A DNA stretch of 6,238 bases, taken from a bacterium (GTDB lineage Bacteria > UBP15 > UBA6099 > JAJRTR01). Position 1 is the first letter of the stretch. Every line of letters begins with the position of its first letter. The stretch lies in NCBI GenBank assembly GCA_024278215.1, contig JAJRTR010000095.1, positions 1-6,238 of the forward strand, in the 5' to 3' direction. Below the pieces are notes generated by a model. It made no database searches. It saw only the letters and a list, made by a program, of their open reading frames with translations, and was not told the DNA's origin. Positions 1 through 6,187 of this stretch are shown in pieces. A program made the translations under genes and the position numbers.

Positions 1-117
1 CCTGAGGCATTCACTTCCCGAATTTCTCTTTGCCGGGGATAATCAGGCCGACCTTGCGTTATTCATCCTCGAAAACGCCGACCCTGGTAGATTACCTGAC
101 TTTCGCCTTGCAGCTTG
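1..117. other. Unassigned sequence upstream of the SAVED fragment
   Basis: No gene could be recognised here. One + strand frame is open from the window edge (base 2) to a TGA at 116-118 and gives about 38 residues (it includes PEFLFAGDNQADLALFILEN), which I do not match to any family. That TGA overlaps the ATG at 118 as TGATG, an arrangement seen in coupled genes, but it may be chance. Minus-strand frames are broken by stops within 30 codons. Composition is ordinary (32 of the first 60 bases are G or C), unlike the AT-rich DNA that follows, so this is probably host or flanking DNA and not the missing 5' part of the next ORF. Confidence 0.3.
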
Positions 118-630
118 ATGGTAAACTTGGTACTGTCCAGACCTAAAGTAAGGTTATTTCAATATCATAGATTTGAAAAATCATGGAATTGGAGCAAAGA
201 AACTGATACTGAATATGATTTCTCAATCTCTGGACGGCCTGATGAAACAGTACAAGAAAACGTAGAAATCGGTATATGTTTTGAAATATCTCAAGTAGTA
301 CACAATGATGATATTTGTGTGCTTGAAGGTGATATAAACCATACTATCAGACTTTCTATTCCAAACCCAGATCCTCTCTGGTTGGATGAAGAACGACAGC
401 TACTTGAAATCACAAAAAAAATACACAGCATATATTATAGTTGTCTGAGAATATTCCCCAATGTATCTAAATGGCATCTTTTCTGCGCAGTTCCTGCTCC
501 AGTAGCTGTATCTATAGGACAGCAAATCAATCCGACAATGTTTCCTCCCATACAACTATATGAGTTTGTGAAAACGAGAGAGAAAAGTTATTCTCCTTCT
601 CTACTGCTTAAAGGTGATTCAATTGGATAG
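118..630 (+). CDS. SAVED-domain protein, C-terminal fragment (probable CBASS effector remnant)
   Basis: SAVED domains bind cyclic oligonucleotides made by CD-NTase enzymes and switch on a fused effector (nuclease, TIR, protease) in CBASS and related defence systems. The ORF has 170 codons from ATG 118 (TTG 115 is also possible). The diagnostic part is C-terminal: W-HLFCAVPAPVAVSIGQ near residues 119-135, then IQLYEF near 145-150, matching the SAVED pattern of an HxF strand, a PxPxAVxxGxxxN helix and a final xxLYE strand. An earlier segment, YDFSISGRPDE (about 33-43), fits the strand region near the start of the domain. The reading frame is closed by a TGA at 97-99, no effector domain precedes it, and no Shine-Dalgarno site lies before ATG 118. 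A typical SAVED effector is roughly two to three times longer. The AT-rich composition differs from all other genes here, suggesting transfer. SAVED homology is recognised by eye; truncation is an inference. A free-standing SAVED protein is the alternative. Confidence 0.68.
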   Translation: MVNLVLSRPKVRLFQYHRFEKSWNWSKETDTEYDFSISGRPDETVQENVEIGICFEISQVVHNDDICVLEGDINHTIRLSIPNPDPLWLDEERQLLEITKKIHSIYYSCLRIFPNVSKWHLFCAVPAPVAVSIGQQINPTMFPPIQLYEFVKTREKSYSPSLLLKGDSIG

Positions 631-787
631 CACAGTAGAAACTATAGCAGAATAGTAGGAGAGCGATTAAAGTGTTTCCAGACTTAATTGTGACCATTTT
701 ATCCGAGCCAATAGACTATTCTCAAATTGTAATTCACGTCCTGCCCCTGCCCCTTACCCTTCCGCTCTGTGCATAATTTTAGGTCTG
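136..787. repeat. Short related words bracketing the AT-rich SAVED segment
   Basis: TCCAGACCTAA at 136-146 recurs in direct orientation as TCCAGACTTAA at 677-687 (10 of 11 identical). The overlapping 10-mer CAGACCTAAA at 138-147 recurs inverted as TTTAGGTCTG at 778-787. The first copy coincides with the composition change at the left side of the SAVED ORF, and the others lie after its stop codon. They may be end sequences or scars of the event that brought in the AT-rich DNA. Words this short can also occur by chance, and no transposase gene is present. Confidence 0.35.
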
Positions 788-790
788 ACC

Positions 791-810
791 CCAATGCGCA
801 CCAATGCGCA
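791..810 (+). repeat. Tandem 10-mer, two perfect copies
   Basis: CCAATGCGCA occurs twice head to tail at 791-800 and 801-810, and a partial third version, CCAATGCGAG, lies at 825-834. The array directly follows the AGGTCTGACC segment at 781-790. It could be replication slippage or the edge of a mobile-element remnant; no protein is encoded across it. Confidence 0.8.
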
Positions 811-928
811 CTCAGCATATTTTACCAATGCGAGCCGCAACCGGGAAATTACTTGCAAAACAGAGACAGAAAAGGTAATGTTAAAATCGCAACACTGTAG
901 AAATAAATTGGTTACCACCGGACTTGTG

Positions 929-1021
929 CGTTTTTGAAAAACGAGATGTCTCGCTTCGTTCGTTATGACGGCAACCTGCGTGATGTAAGATTGTAATTCC
1001 GAGACGGAGCCGAGGAATCTC
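929..1021. repeat. Imperfect palindromic, MITE-like repeat
   Basis: The left arm 943-969 (GAGATGTCTCGCTTCG through TTATGAC) is an imperfect inverted match of the right arm 993-1021 (GTAATTCCGAG through GAGGAATCTC), with about 23 bases between. The arms share the pattern GTxATxxCGA...GCGAGxxATCTC when read in one direction. The left arm is preceded by a perfect small palindrome, CGTTTTT-G-AAAAACG, at 929-943. Elements with arms of the GAGGAATCTC/CGGAATGAC type recur as dispersed repeats in many bacterial genomes, from memory; only one copy is in this window, so repeat status is an inference. The element stops about 65 bases before the receptor start codon and could affect its transcription. 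Confidence 0.5.
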
Positions 1022-1078
1022 CTGCTTATATGCAACAAAACATATAAAACGCACCGGTTCGGTTGTATGGCCGATTAC

Positions 1079-1082
1079 GGAG
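1079..1082 (+). promoter_or_regulatory. Shine-Dalgarno site fixing the receptor start
   Basis: GGAG at 1079-1082 lies 4 bases before ATG 1087. This favours ATG 1087 over the in-frame TTG at 1063, whose upstream sequence has no such site. The eight extra residues from the TTG would also put non-typical sequence ahead of the basic n-region of the signal peptide. The frame is closed upstream by TAA at 1045-1047. Confidence 0.6.
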
Positions 1083-1086
1083 TCCC

Positions 1087-2946
1087 ATGAGTAAAAGAGC
1101 AAAGGGCCAATGTGCCGCGTTACGTGTGTATTATGTGCTTGTTGTTCTGTCGTTTCTTTTCAGCTTTTCCAAACAGAATATATGTGCGTCCGAAGATTCC
1201 GGGAGCACAACCAATGCCGCGCTCGACATTGGTAAAATTGTTGTCACTTCAGACAAAGCGCCATCCGGTTATTTAGGTGATAGCCGGGACATCGAGATTA
1301 TTTACAGCAATGAAATAAAGAACCAGCCGGTGAACTCCATTCCTGAATTGCTTGAGAACATTGCGGGCATAGATGTAGGGCAGCGTGGTCCGAACGGTGT
1401 ACAGGCCGATATTCACGTCAGGGGTTCCGGATTCAACCAGGTTGCAATCCTGCTTAACGGCGTCAATGTGAACGATGCGCAGACGGGACACCATAATATG
1501 GATATTCCCGTCAGCCTGGAGGACATTGACAGAATCGAGATAATGCGCGGTCGGGGGTCCGCCCTGTATGGGCCTGATGCCGTGAGCGGAGTGATAAATA
1601 TAATTACAAAGAAACCAGCCGAGAGAAACATTGTTATTAATATGTCGTCAGGAAAGTTTAAAACCGGCAGTATCGGGTTCCGAACAGAAAGCGCCGGCAA
1701 TGTAATTTCCGTGAAGCAGTCGGAGTCCGGCGGGCACAGGCCTGATACGGACTACAGGAACACATCAATTTTTGTGGAAAGCAGTCTTAGCCTCGGGACG
1801 CAGGATGTACGCGCAATTGTCGGTTATGACAACAAGCTTTTCGGCGCGGAGAGTTTCTATGTAGACAACTGGGCTTCGCGAGAACACACGCGAACAGGTT
1901 TCATCAATTTAAAAAGCAGTTTCAAAACGAATCGCGGAAGGACACTGAATGCCGATGTTTATCATCGCAGACATCGCGACAGGTTTCTCTGCGACGTACT
2001 GAATCCCTCGGTCTGCAACAATAGCCATCTTACTGAGAAATCCGGTTCGGAACTGTTGTACTCGTTTCCATTGTCGAGCGGCAGAGGCTCGTTAAATGCT
2101 GGGCTCCAGGTGGAGAACGACCGAATTATAAGTTCGAATATGGGGAATCATTCGCGCGACCGGGCGTCTTTGTATGTTCACAGGTCAGAAACGGTTTCAG
2201 AGAGAATGCGCCTGGATGCCGGTGTCCGGGCGGATAAGTGCACAGAATACGATTACAACTGGTCATGGACACTCGGAATGAGCTACATGACCGGTCTGCA
2301 TACGAACATAAGCACGTCATTCGGAAAATCATTCAGGCTGCCGACATTCACGGAACTTTTCTATAGTGATCCGGCCCATGTTTCGAACTCGAACCTGGCA
2401 CCTGAAGATTCATATTCCGGTGAAGTCGCTATGAAATATGTGCAGGGCGCTTTCGTCCTCGAATCGACTGTTTTCAGGAGAGTTGTCGACAGTCTGATCG
2501 ACTGGACCAGGACGGACCCCGCAGCGTCATGGAAAATCAGGAACAATGGAAGCGGGCGTTTCAGCGGAATCAGCAACAGTATAATTTATAACATTAATGA
2601 TTCATTATACTGGACACTCTCCCATGATTACCTTCGCGTTGCAATGGGTGACAACCTGGAATACAAATATGCAGCGTCGATGCCGGAAAACCAGCTCAGG
2701 CTCGGTATGACATGGCAGGCGGCCGGTGGGATCTCGTTTGATGTCAGAACAAGATATGAAAAATTGCCGGTCGGCAGGAGCGTATCTCTTGCGGATATAA
2801 AAATCACAAAACGGAAAAAGAAAGACGAGTGCTACCTGATGATAAGAAACCTTTTCAACAGGCAATATGAGGATGTCGCCGGTGCGCCTATGCCGGGTTT
2901 TTCGGCTGAGACAGGCATTCGGTGGCGCTTCACTCCGGCCAGGTGA
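1087..2946 (+). CDS. TonB-dependent outer-membrane receptor (BtuB-like)
   Basis: This is a 619-residue outer-membrane active transporter that imports a scarce ligand (cobalamin, siderophore or similar) using energy from TonB-ExbBD. The N-terminus has basic residues (SKRAKG), a hydrophobic core around 14-28 (VYYVLVVLSFLFSFS) and a likely cleavage after ICA at about 34. A TonB-box-like IVVTS lies near 51-55. The plug follows: PELLENIAGIDVGQRG (about 86-101), HVRGSGFNQVAILLNGV, then IEIMRGRGSALYGPDAVSGV (about 150-170) and INIITKK. The barrel includes FRLPTFTELF near 416-425 with the usual NLAPEDSYSGE after it, and a C-terminal RNLFNRQYEDVAGAPMPG leading to a last strand ETGIRWRF. The protein ends with four extra residues (TPAR) after the usual terminal aromatic. 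Cys302 and Cys310 sit in a probable external loop and could form a disulfide. Length and plug fit BtuB, but no B12 riboswitch or btuFCD genes adjoin, so no gene name is assigned. Confidence 0.93.
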   Translation: MSKRAKGQCAALRVYYVLVVLSFLFSFSKQNICASEDSGSTTNAALDIGKIVVTSDKAPSGYLGDSRDIEIIYSNEIKNQPVNSIPELLENIAGIDVGQRGPNGVQADIHVRGSGFNQVAILLNGVNVNDAQTGHHNMDIPVSLEDIDRIEIMRGRGSALYGPDAVSGVINIITKKPAERNIVINMSSGKFKTGSIGFRTESAGNVISVKQSESGGHRPDTDYRNTSIFVESSLSLGTQDVRAIVGYDNKLFGAESFYVDNWASREHTRTGFINLKSSFKTNRGRTLNADVYHRRHRDRFLCDVLNPSVCNNSHLTEKSGSELLYSFPLSSGRGSLNAGLQVENDRIISSNMGNHSRDRASLYVHRSETVSERMRLDAGVRADKCTEYDYNWSWTLGMSYMTGLHTNISTSFGKSFRLPTFTELFYSDPAHVSNSNLAPEDSYSGEVAMKYVQGAFVLESTVFRRVVDSLIDWTRTDPAASWKIRNNGSGRFSGISNSIIYNINDSLYWTLSHDYLRVAMGDNLEYKYAASMPENQLRLGMTWQAAGGISFDVRTRYEKLPVGRSVSLADIKITKRKKKDECYLMIRNLFNRQYEDVAGAPMPGFSAETGIRWRFTPAR

Positions 2947-3012
2947 TGGAAGGCTCCTGTGAACAGTTGCCGCGGACAGACGCCGAAATAATAACACATG
3001 GAAAAACGCGGC

Positions 3013-3042
3013 ATCCGGAAAACGAGTGGACACTTTCCGGGT
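3013..3042. terminator. Hairpin between convergent genes, possible bidirectional terminator
   Basis: CCGGAAA at 3015-3021 pairs with TTTCCGG at 3034-3040, leaving a 12-base loop; an A-T and a T-G pair can extend the stem by two. It lies in the 139-base gap between the ends of the receptor gene and trkH, where a shared terminator is expected. The T-run is poor on the + strand (GTTTC follows) and displaced on the - strand (GTTTTTC about 7 bases after the stem), so efficiency is uncertain. A second palindrome, GCCCGGGC, sits at 3078-3085 right after the trkH stop. Confidence 0.42.
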
Positions 3043-3085
3043 TTCAGAGGTAATCAGGAAAGTTTCTGGCGATAATTGCCCGGGC

Positions 3086-4534
3086 TCAGGTGCGCCAGAA
3101 TCGCGGTGAGAAGAGCACCAGCACGGTGTAGAGTTCGAGCCGCCCGGCGAGCATCGCGAAGCTCAACATTACTTTCACCGGGACAGGCAGCCATGCGAAA
3201 TTCTGAACTGCGCCGACTCTGTTGAGGCCGGGGCCGATGTTCCAGAGTGTCGCAGCGGTGGCCGAAAACGAGGTTTCGATGTCGATCCCGAAACAGGTCA
3301 CAAAGAGTGTGATACCGGTGAAGAGCATAATAGCGAGTCCGAAGAAGCCGAGCACCTGGTCGCGTATGCCTTTTTCCACTGTGTGGTCACCCACCCTGAG
3401 GGACAGGATGGCTGTCGGGTGGAACATCTTGTATATTTGCTGTGAAAGATATTTGTAAACTACGATCACGCGGAACATCTTCATTCCGCCGCCGGTCGAG
3501 CCGGTGCATCCGCCCGCGAACATAAGCACAATCAGCAGCAGCCGCACAAACTGCGGCCACTGGTCGAAGTCCTGCGTGCAGAAACCCGTTGTGGTCGTGA
3601 TTGAAACAACCTGGAAAGCCGCGTGGCGAATCGTTTCAAGGCTGTCGTAATACTTCACGAAGTATAGTGCGACGGTGATCAGTGCAGTACATATCAGCAT
3701 GGCGGCGGCATAGAATTTCCACTCGAAGTCCTTCGCGAATATATCGACTTTACGTGTGATAAGCATGTAGTAGTACAGGCCGAAGTTGGTGCCTGCGAGA
3801 AACATGAAAACGATTATCACCCAGTCGACATAAGCGGAGTTGAAAAATGCGATGCTCTCATTGTGTGAAGAGAAACCGCCCGTGGCCATTGTGCTGAAAG
3901 AGTGCAGCAGCGCTTCGTAGAAAGAGAGTCCGCCCGCCATGAGCAGGAAGGTTTCCACAATCGTGATGGCGACATATATGAGCCAGAGTTTCTGTGCGGT
4001 GTCCTGGATGCGCGGCCTGATGCCGGTGCGGTAGACGCCGGGGGCTTCGGAGTGGAACATTGACTTGCCGCCTGTGCCGAAGAACGAAAACAGAGCAACG
4101 ACAAGCACTATGATCCCCATGCCACCCAGCCACTGCGCCTGGCTGCGCCATAACAGGATGCAGCGCGGTATCTGCGTCAGGTCGGTGATGACGGTCGAGC
4201 CTGTGGTGGTGAAGCCGGAGATTGCCTCGAAGTAGGCGTCTACCGGGTTGGGCAGCGAGCCCGCGAAGATGAACGGAAGGCAGCCGAGCAGCGCGGCCCC
4301 GGCCCATGCGAAGGTCACTATGAAGTAGCCTTCTTTTCGGAAAACCTCTTCGGTCGTTTTGTAGAAGGGGATCAACAGCGCCAGCCCGGCGGTTATAGAT
4401 ACTGCCATTGCCGCCACAAGAGAATAAGCCGCGGTCTCTTTAAAAACGATACCGAAACCGATTGGCAGCAACATCGAGATGCCGACGATAATATATATGA
4501 TTCCGAGAAATTTCAGGGATATTCTAAAGTTCAT
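3086..4534 (-). CDS. trkH: Trk potassium uptake system membrane subunit TrkH
   Basis: This is the inner-membrane K+-translocating subunit of the Trk/Ktr system, 482 residues, normal for TrkH. The fold is four membrane-pore-membrane repeats behind two extra N-terminal helices. All four pore loops are visible: SGFTTTGST (106-114), STMATGGFS (214-222), ITTTTGF (312-318) and NIGPG (432-436). The glycine-rich gating loop GGCTGSTGGGMK (341-352) in the third repeat, followed by Arg355, is the intramembrane gate of the family. The C-terminus, AGRLELYTVLVLFSPRFW, is also typical. The fourth loop reads LWNIGPGLN where LxNxGPGLG is usual; the core filter is intact. ATG 4534 is the only upstream start available because TGA at 4538-4540 closes the frame; the site before it (AGTGA) is weak. 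It lies 75 bases after trkA on the same strand and is probably co-transcribed. TrkH is preferred over KtrB because of its length and the large two-RCK TrkA partner. Confidence 0.96.
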   Translation of the reverse strand: MNFRISLKFLGIIYIIVGISMLLPIGFGIVFKETAAYSLVAAMAVSITAGLALLIPFYKTTEEVFRKEGYFIVTFAWAGAALLGCLPFIFAGSLPNPVDAYFEAISGFTTTGSTVITDLTQIPRCILLWRSQAQWLGGMGIIVLVVALFSFFGTGGKSMFHSEAPGVYRTGIRPRIQDTAQKLWLIYVAITIVETFLLMAGGLSFYEALLHSFSTMATGGFSSHNESIAFFNSAYVDWVIIVFMFLAGTNFGLYYYMLITRKVDIFAKDFEWKFYAAAMLICTALITVALYFVKYYDSLETIRHAAFQVVSITTTTGFCTQDFDQWPQFVRLLLIVLMFAGGCTGSTGGGMKMFRVIVVYKYLSQQIYKMFHPTAILSLRVGDHTVEKGIRDQVLGFFGLAIMLFTGITLFVTCFGIDIETSFSATAATLWNIGPGLNRVGAVQNFAWLPVPVKVMLSFAMLAGRLELYTVLVLFSPRFWRT

Positions 4535-4609
4535 TTTTCACTGTCATTCGATAATATTCCGGTCTCTGAAAACATAGTCGACAACATGGAGAACACGCGC
4601 CGACACATA

Positions 4610-5953
4610 TCATTCATCCGAAAAAATCTTTCCGATCTTTTTTATATTCCCGGGGTGAGTGAAGATAATCGCCACATCGCCGGCATGTATTTTGTCGCTT
4701 CCTCGCGGTATCAGCACTTCGTTGTCTCTTATAATAGTAGCGATCAGTGATGCCTGCGGAAAGCCGATCCTGTGTATTGGTTTTCCGACAGCCTGCGAGT
4801 TTGCCGACACATCCATCTCGAACATTTCAGCTTTGCCTTCTTCAAGCACGGTCACGGAATTTATGCCCTCGAACATTATATGTTTCAGGATGCTGTTGGC
4901 GGTGAGCATGCGCGCGCTGATAATGTGGTCGATATTGAGTTGCTCGGCGACACGGTAATAATCCATGTTGTCAACGAGGACGATTATCTCTTTAGCGCCC
5001 ATATTGCGCGCCAGCGTGACGGCGATCACGTTTTTATCCGAATCAAGACCCGCCCCGACAAAGACGTCGCAACGGTCGATACGTTCCTCGCGCAGTATAT
5101 TGACATTCGTCGATTCGACATGAACGACTGTCGAGTGGTCAAGTCTTTCCGAGAACTGCATTGCCCTGTCGGGGTCGGACACAAGCAGCTTGACGTCGAA
5201 CCTGTCGCCTTCGAGTATGCGTCCCAGCTTCTCGGCAACAGCGCTGTCGCCGTAAATAAAAATACTTCTTCGCGGTCTCTTCGCCTTACTGTTCGAAAGC
5301 AGTGCTTCTGTTTCGTTGAGGCTCGCGGGTGTACCGACAAGGTAAAGGATGTCGTTTACAAAAAGGGAATCGCCGCCTGAAGGTATGTGGTACCAGCCGT
5401 CGCGGTTGATCGCTGCGACGATGCTGTTTTTGGGGAATTCGAGCTCACTGAGACGGCGGCCCTGCGCGGGCGAATACTTCTGCACATGCACCGTGCGCAT
5501 CTGGGCGCGCCCGCGCGCGAAGGTTTCCACCATGAAAGCGCCCGGAGTTTTTATGAGATTAGCGATCTCCATCGCCGTCAGGTTCTCGGGCGAAAAGATC
5601 ATTTCGAGATTAAAAATATCGAGAATTTCTTCGCGGTCATGATAGTAACGGTCGTCGCGAACGCGGGCGAGATTCTTACGGGCGCCAAGCCGCTTTGCGA
5701 TAGCACAGGCAGTGAGATTGACTTCGTCGATATTCGTGGCCGCGATGAACAGGTCGGCCCTGTCAACATGTGCCAGTCGCATGATTTCCCTGTCCGTGGC
5801 ATCGCCGTGGTAACCGATGAGATCGAGAGCTTCGTTGAGTCGCTCGATAGTGTAACGGCTCGAGTCGATAACACCGACTTCGTGCCCTTTTCTCAGGAGC
5901 AGGTCGGCTGTATACGAACCCACAGTGCCCGCTCCGGCTATCAGTATGTACAT
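4610..5953 (-). CDS. trkA: Trk potassium uptake system regulatory subunit TrkA
   Basis: This is a cytoplasmic peripheral protein that binds nucleotides and gates the TrkH pore. It has 447 residues with the standard duplicated layout: RCK-N (1 to ~135), RCK-C (~140-220), a second RCK-N (~229-360) and a second RCK-C (~365-445). The first Rossmann motif is intact: GAGTVG at 7-12 with Asp30 ending the second strand (VGVIDSS), and GDATD at 50-54 follows, as expected for NAD(H) binding. The second motif is degenerate: G235-D-S-A-V-A240 replaces GxGxxG, and the strand end reads LLVSD without the usual acidic residue in place, so this half may not bind NAD. Start ATG 5953 is well supported: GGAGG (5962-5966) is 8 bases upstream, and an in-frame TAG at 5957-5959 excludes anything longer. 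It is the first gene of a trkA-trkH pair. Long open frames on the opposite strand are shadows of its codon bias. Confidence 0.96.
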   Translation of the reverse strand: MYILIAGAGTVGSYTADLLLRKGHEVGVIDSSRYTIERLNEALDLIGYHGDATDREIMRLAHVDRADLFIAATNIDEVNLTACAIAKRLGARKNLARVRDDRYYHDREEILDIFNLEMIFSPENLTAMEIANLIKTPGAFMVETFARGRAQMRTVHVQKYSPAQGRRLSELEFPKNSIVAAINRDGWYHIPSGGDSLFVNDILYLVGTPASLNETEALLSNSKAKRPRRSIFIYGDSAVAEKLGRILEGDRFDVKLLVSDPDRAMQFSERLDHSTVVHVESTNVNILREERIDRCDVFVGAGLDSDKNVIAVTLARNMGAKEIIVLVDNMDYYRVAEQLNIDHIISARMLTANSILKHIMFEGINSVTVLEEGKAEMFEMDVSANSQAVGKPIHRIGFPQASLIATIIRDNEVLIPRGSDKIHAGDVAIIFTHPGNIKKIGKIFSDE

Positions 5954-6039
5954 TGCCTAAGCCTCCGCCGGCTCTGTCTCCCAGGTCTCGCAAGCGATGG
6001 TTTCAACTGCCTGAAATATAGAGGAGAAAGCCTTGGGAA

Positions 6040-6068
6040 ACCCTATCTTACTATGCGTTTTATGTCAA
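6040..6068 (-). promoter_or_regulatory. Candidate sigma70-type promoter for trkA-trkH
   Basis: Read on the minus strand, TTGACA (6063-6068) is a perfect -35 box, followed after 17 bases by TAGGGT (6040-6045), which keeps the first, second and last positions of TATAAT. The predicted transcript start near 6033 would give a leader of about 80 bases before ATG 5953, with the GGAGG ribosome site in place. The weak -10 core keeps confidence moderate, and the organism's sigma factor preference is unknown. Confidence 0.4.
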
Positions 6069-6157
6069 TAAATCAGCGTTTCGACACGGCGTATCGAAAA
6101 CAAATTACTTAACTGAACCTGTGCGTTTTTCAATAGAACCAATTGAAAAATTCTGAT

Positions 6158-6177
6158 TCGGCTGCGGTCGGCTGCAA
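6158..6177 (+). repeat. Near-perfect tandem 10-mer
   Basis: TCGGCTGCGG (6158-6167) is followed immediately by TCGGCTGCAA (6168-6177); 8 of 10 bases agree. It lies in the non-coding region beyond the trkA promoter. The surrounding CAATTG words (6139-6144 and 6175-6180) make the block look bounded, though they are short. Confidence 0.55.
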
Positions 6178-6187
6178 TTGTCCATAG

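Larger units (their letters stand above)
631..1086. other. Non-coding region between the SAVED fragment and the receptor gene
   Basis: About 456 bases lie here without a credible gene. Short minus-strand ORFs across it have no recognisable domain and overlap repeat structure. The left part (631-750) is AT-rich like the SAVED fragment and includes AATAGACTATT, a 5-base inverted repeat, near 710-720. The middle (741-810) is pyrimidine-rich, then carries a segment reading CTCTGTGCATAATTTTAGG and a tandem 10-mer. The right part (925-1021) is an imperfect palindrome. The leader of the receptor gene occupies roughly 1022-1086. I see no tRNA, riboswitch or CRISPR array here; in particular no cobalamin-riboswitch core is apparent. 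Confidence 0.6.

Noticed and set aside
791-834. Start of a CRISPR array
   Set aside because: The 10-base units are adjacent without spacers and only two are perfect.
754-1038. Minus-strand frame of about 94 codons between the SAVED fragment and the receptor
   Set aside because: It crosses a tandem repeat and the palindromic element, has no family match and its composition follows the repeats, not a gene.
1022-1086. Possible cobalamin riboswitch or strong promoter in the receptor leader
   Set aside because: The space is too short for a B12 riboswitch and its conserved core is missing. TATAAA at 1043-1048 resembles a -10 box, but no acceptable -35 box lies 16-18 bases upstream.
2605-3033. Minus-strand frame of about 142 codons over the 3' end of the receptor gene
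   Set aside because: It is antisense to conserved C-terminal barrel codons of the receptor and has no recognisable domain.
3858-4307. Minus-strand frame of about 150 codons inside trkH, rich in His and Arg
   Set aside because: It is an out-of-frame shadow of trkH; the overlapping TrkH reading contains two intact pore loops.
4772-5380. Open + strand frame of about 200 codons within trkA
   Set aside because: It lies wholly antisense to trkA, which has clear RCK motifs throughout; the translation shows no recognisable domain.
5387-6112. Open + strand frame of about 240 codons over the trkA start
   Set aside because: It is antisense to trkA codons, low in recognisable motifs, and runs across the trkA promoter and leader.
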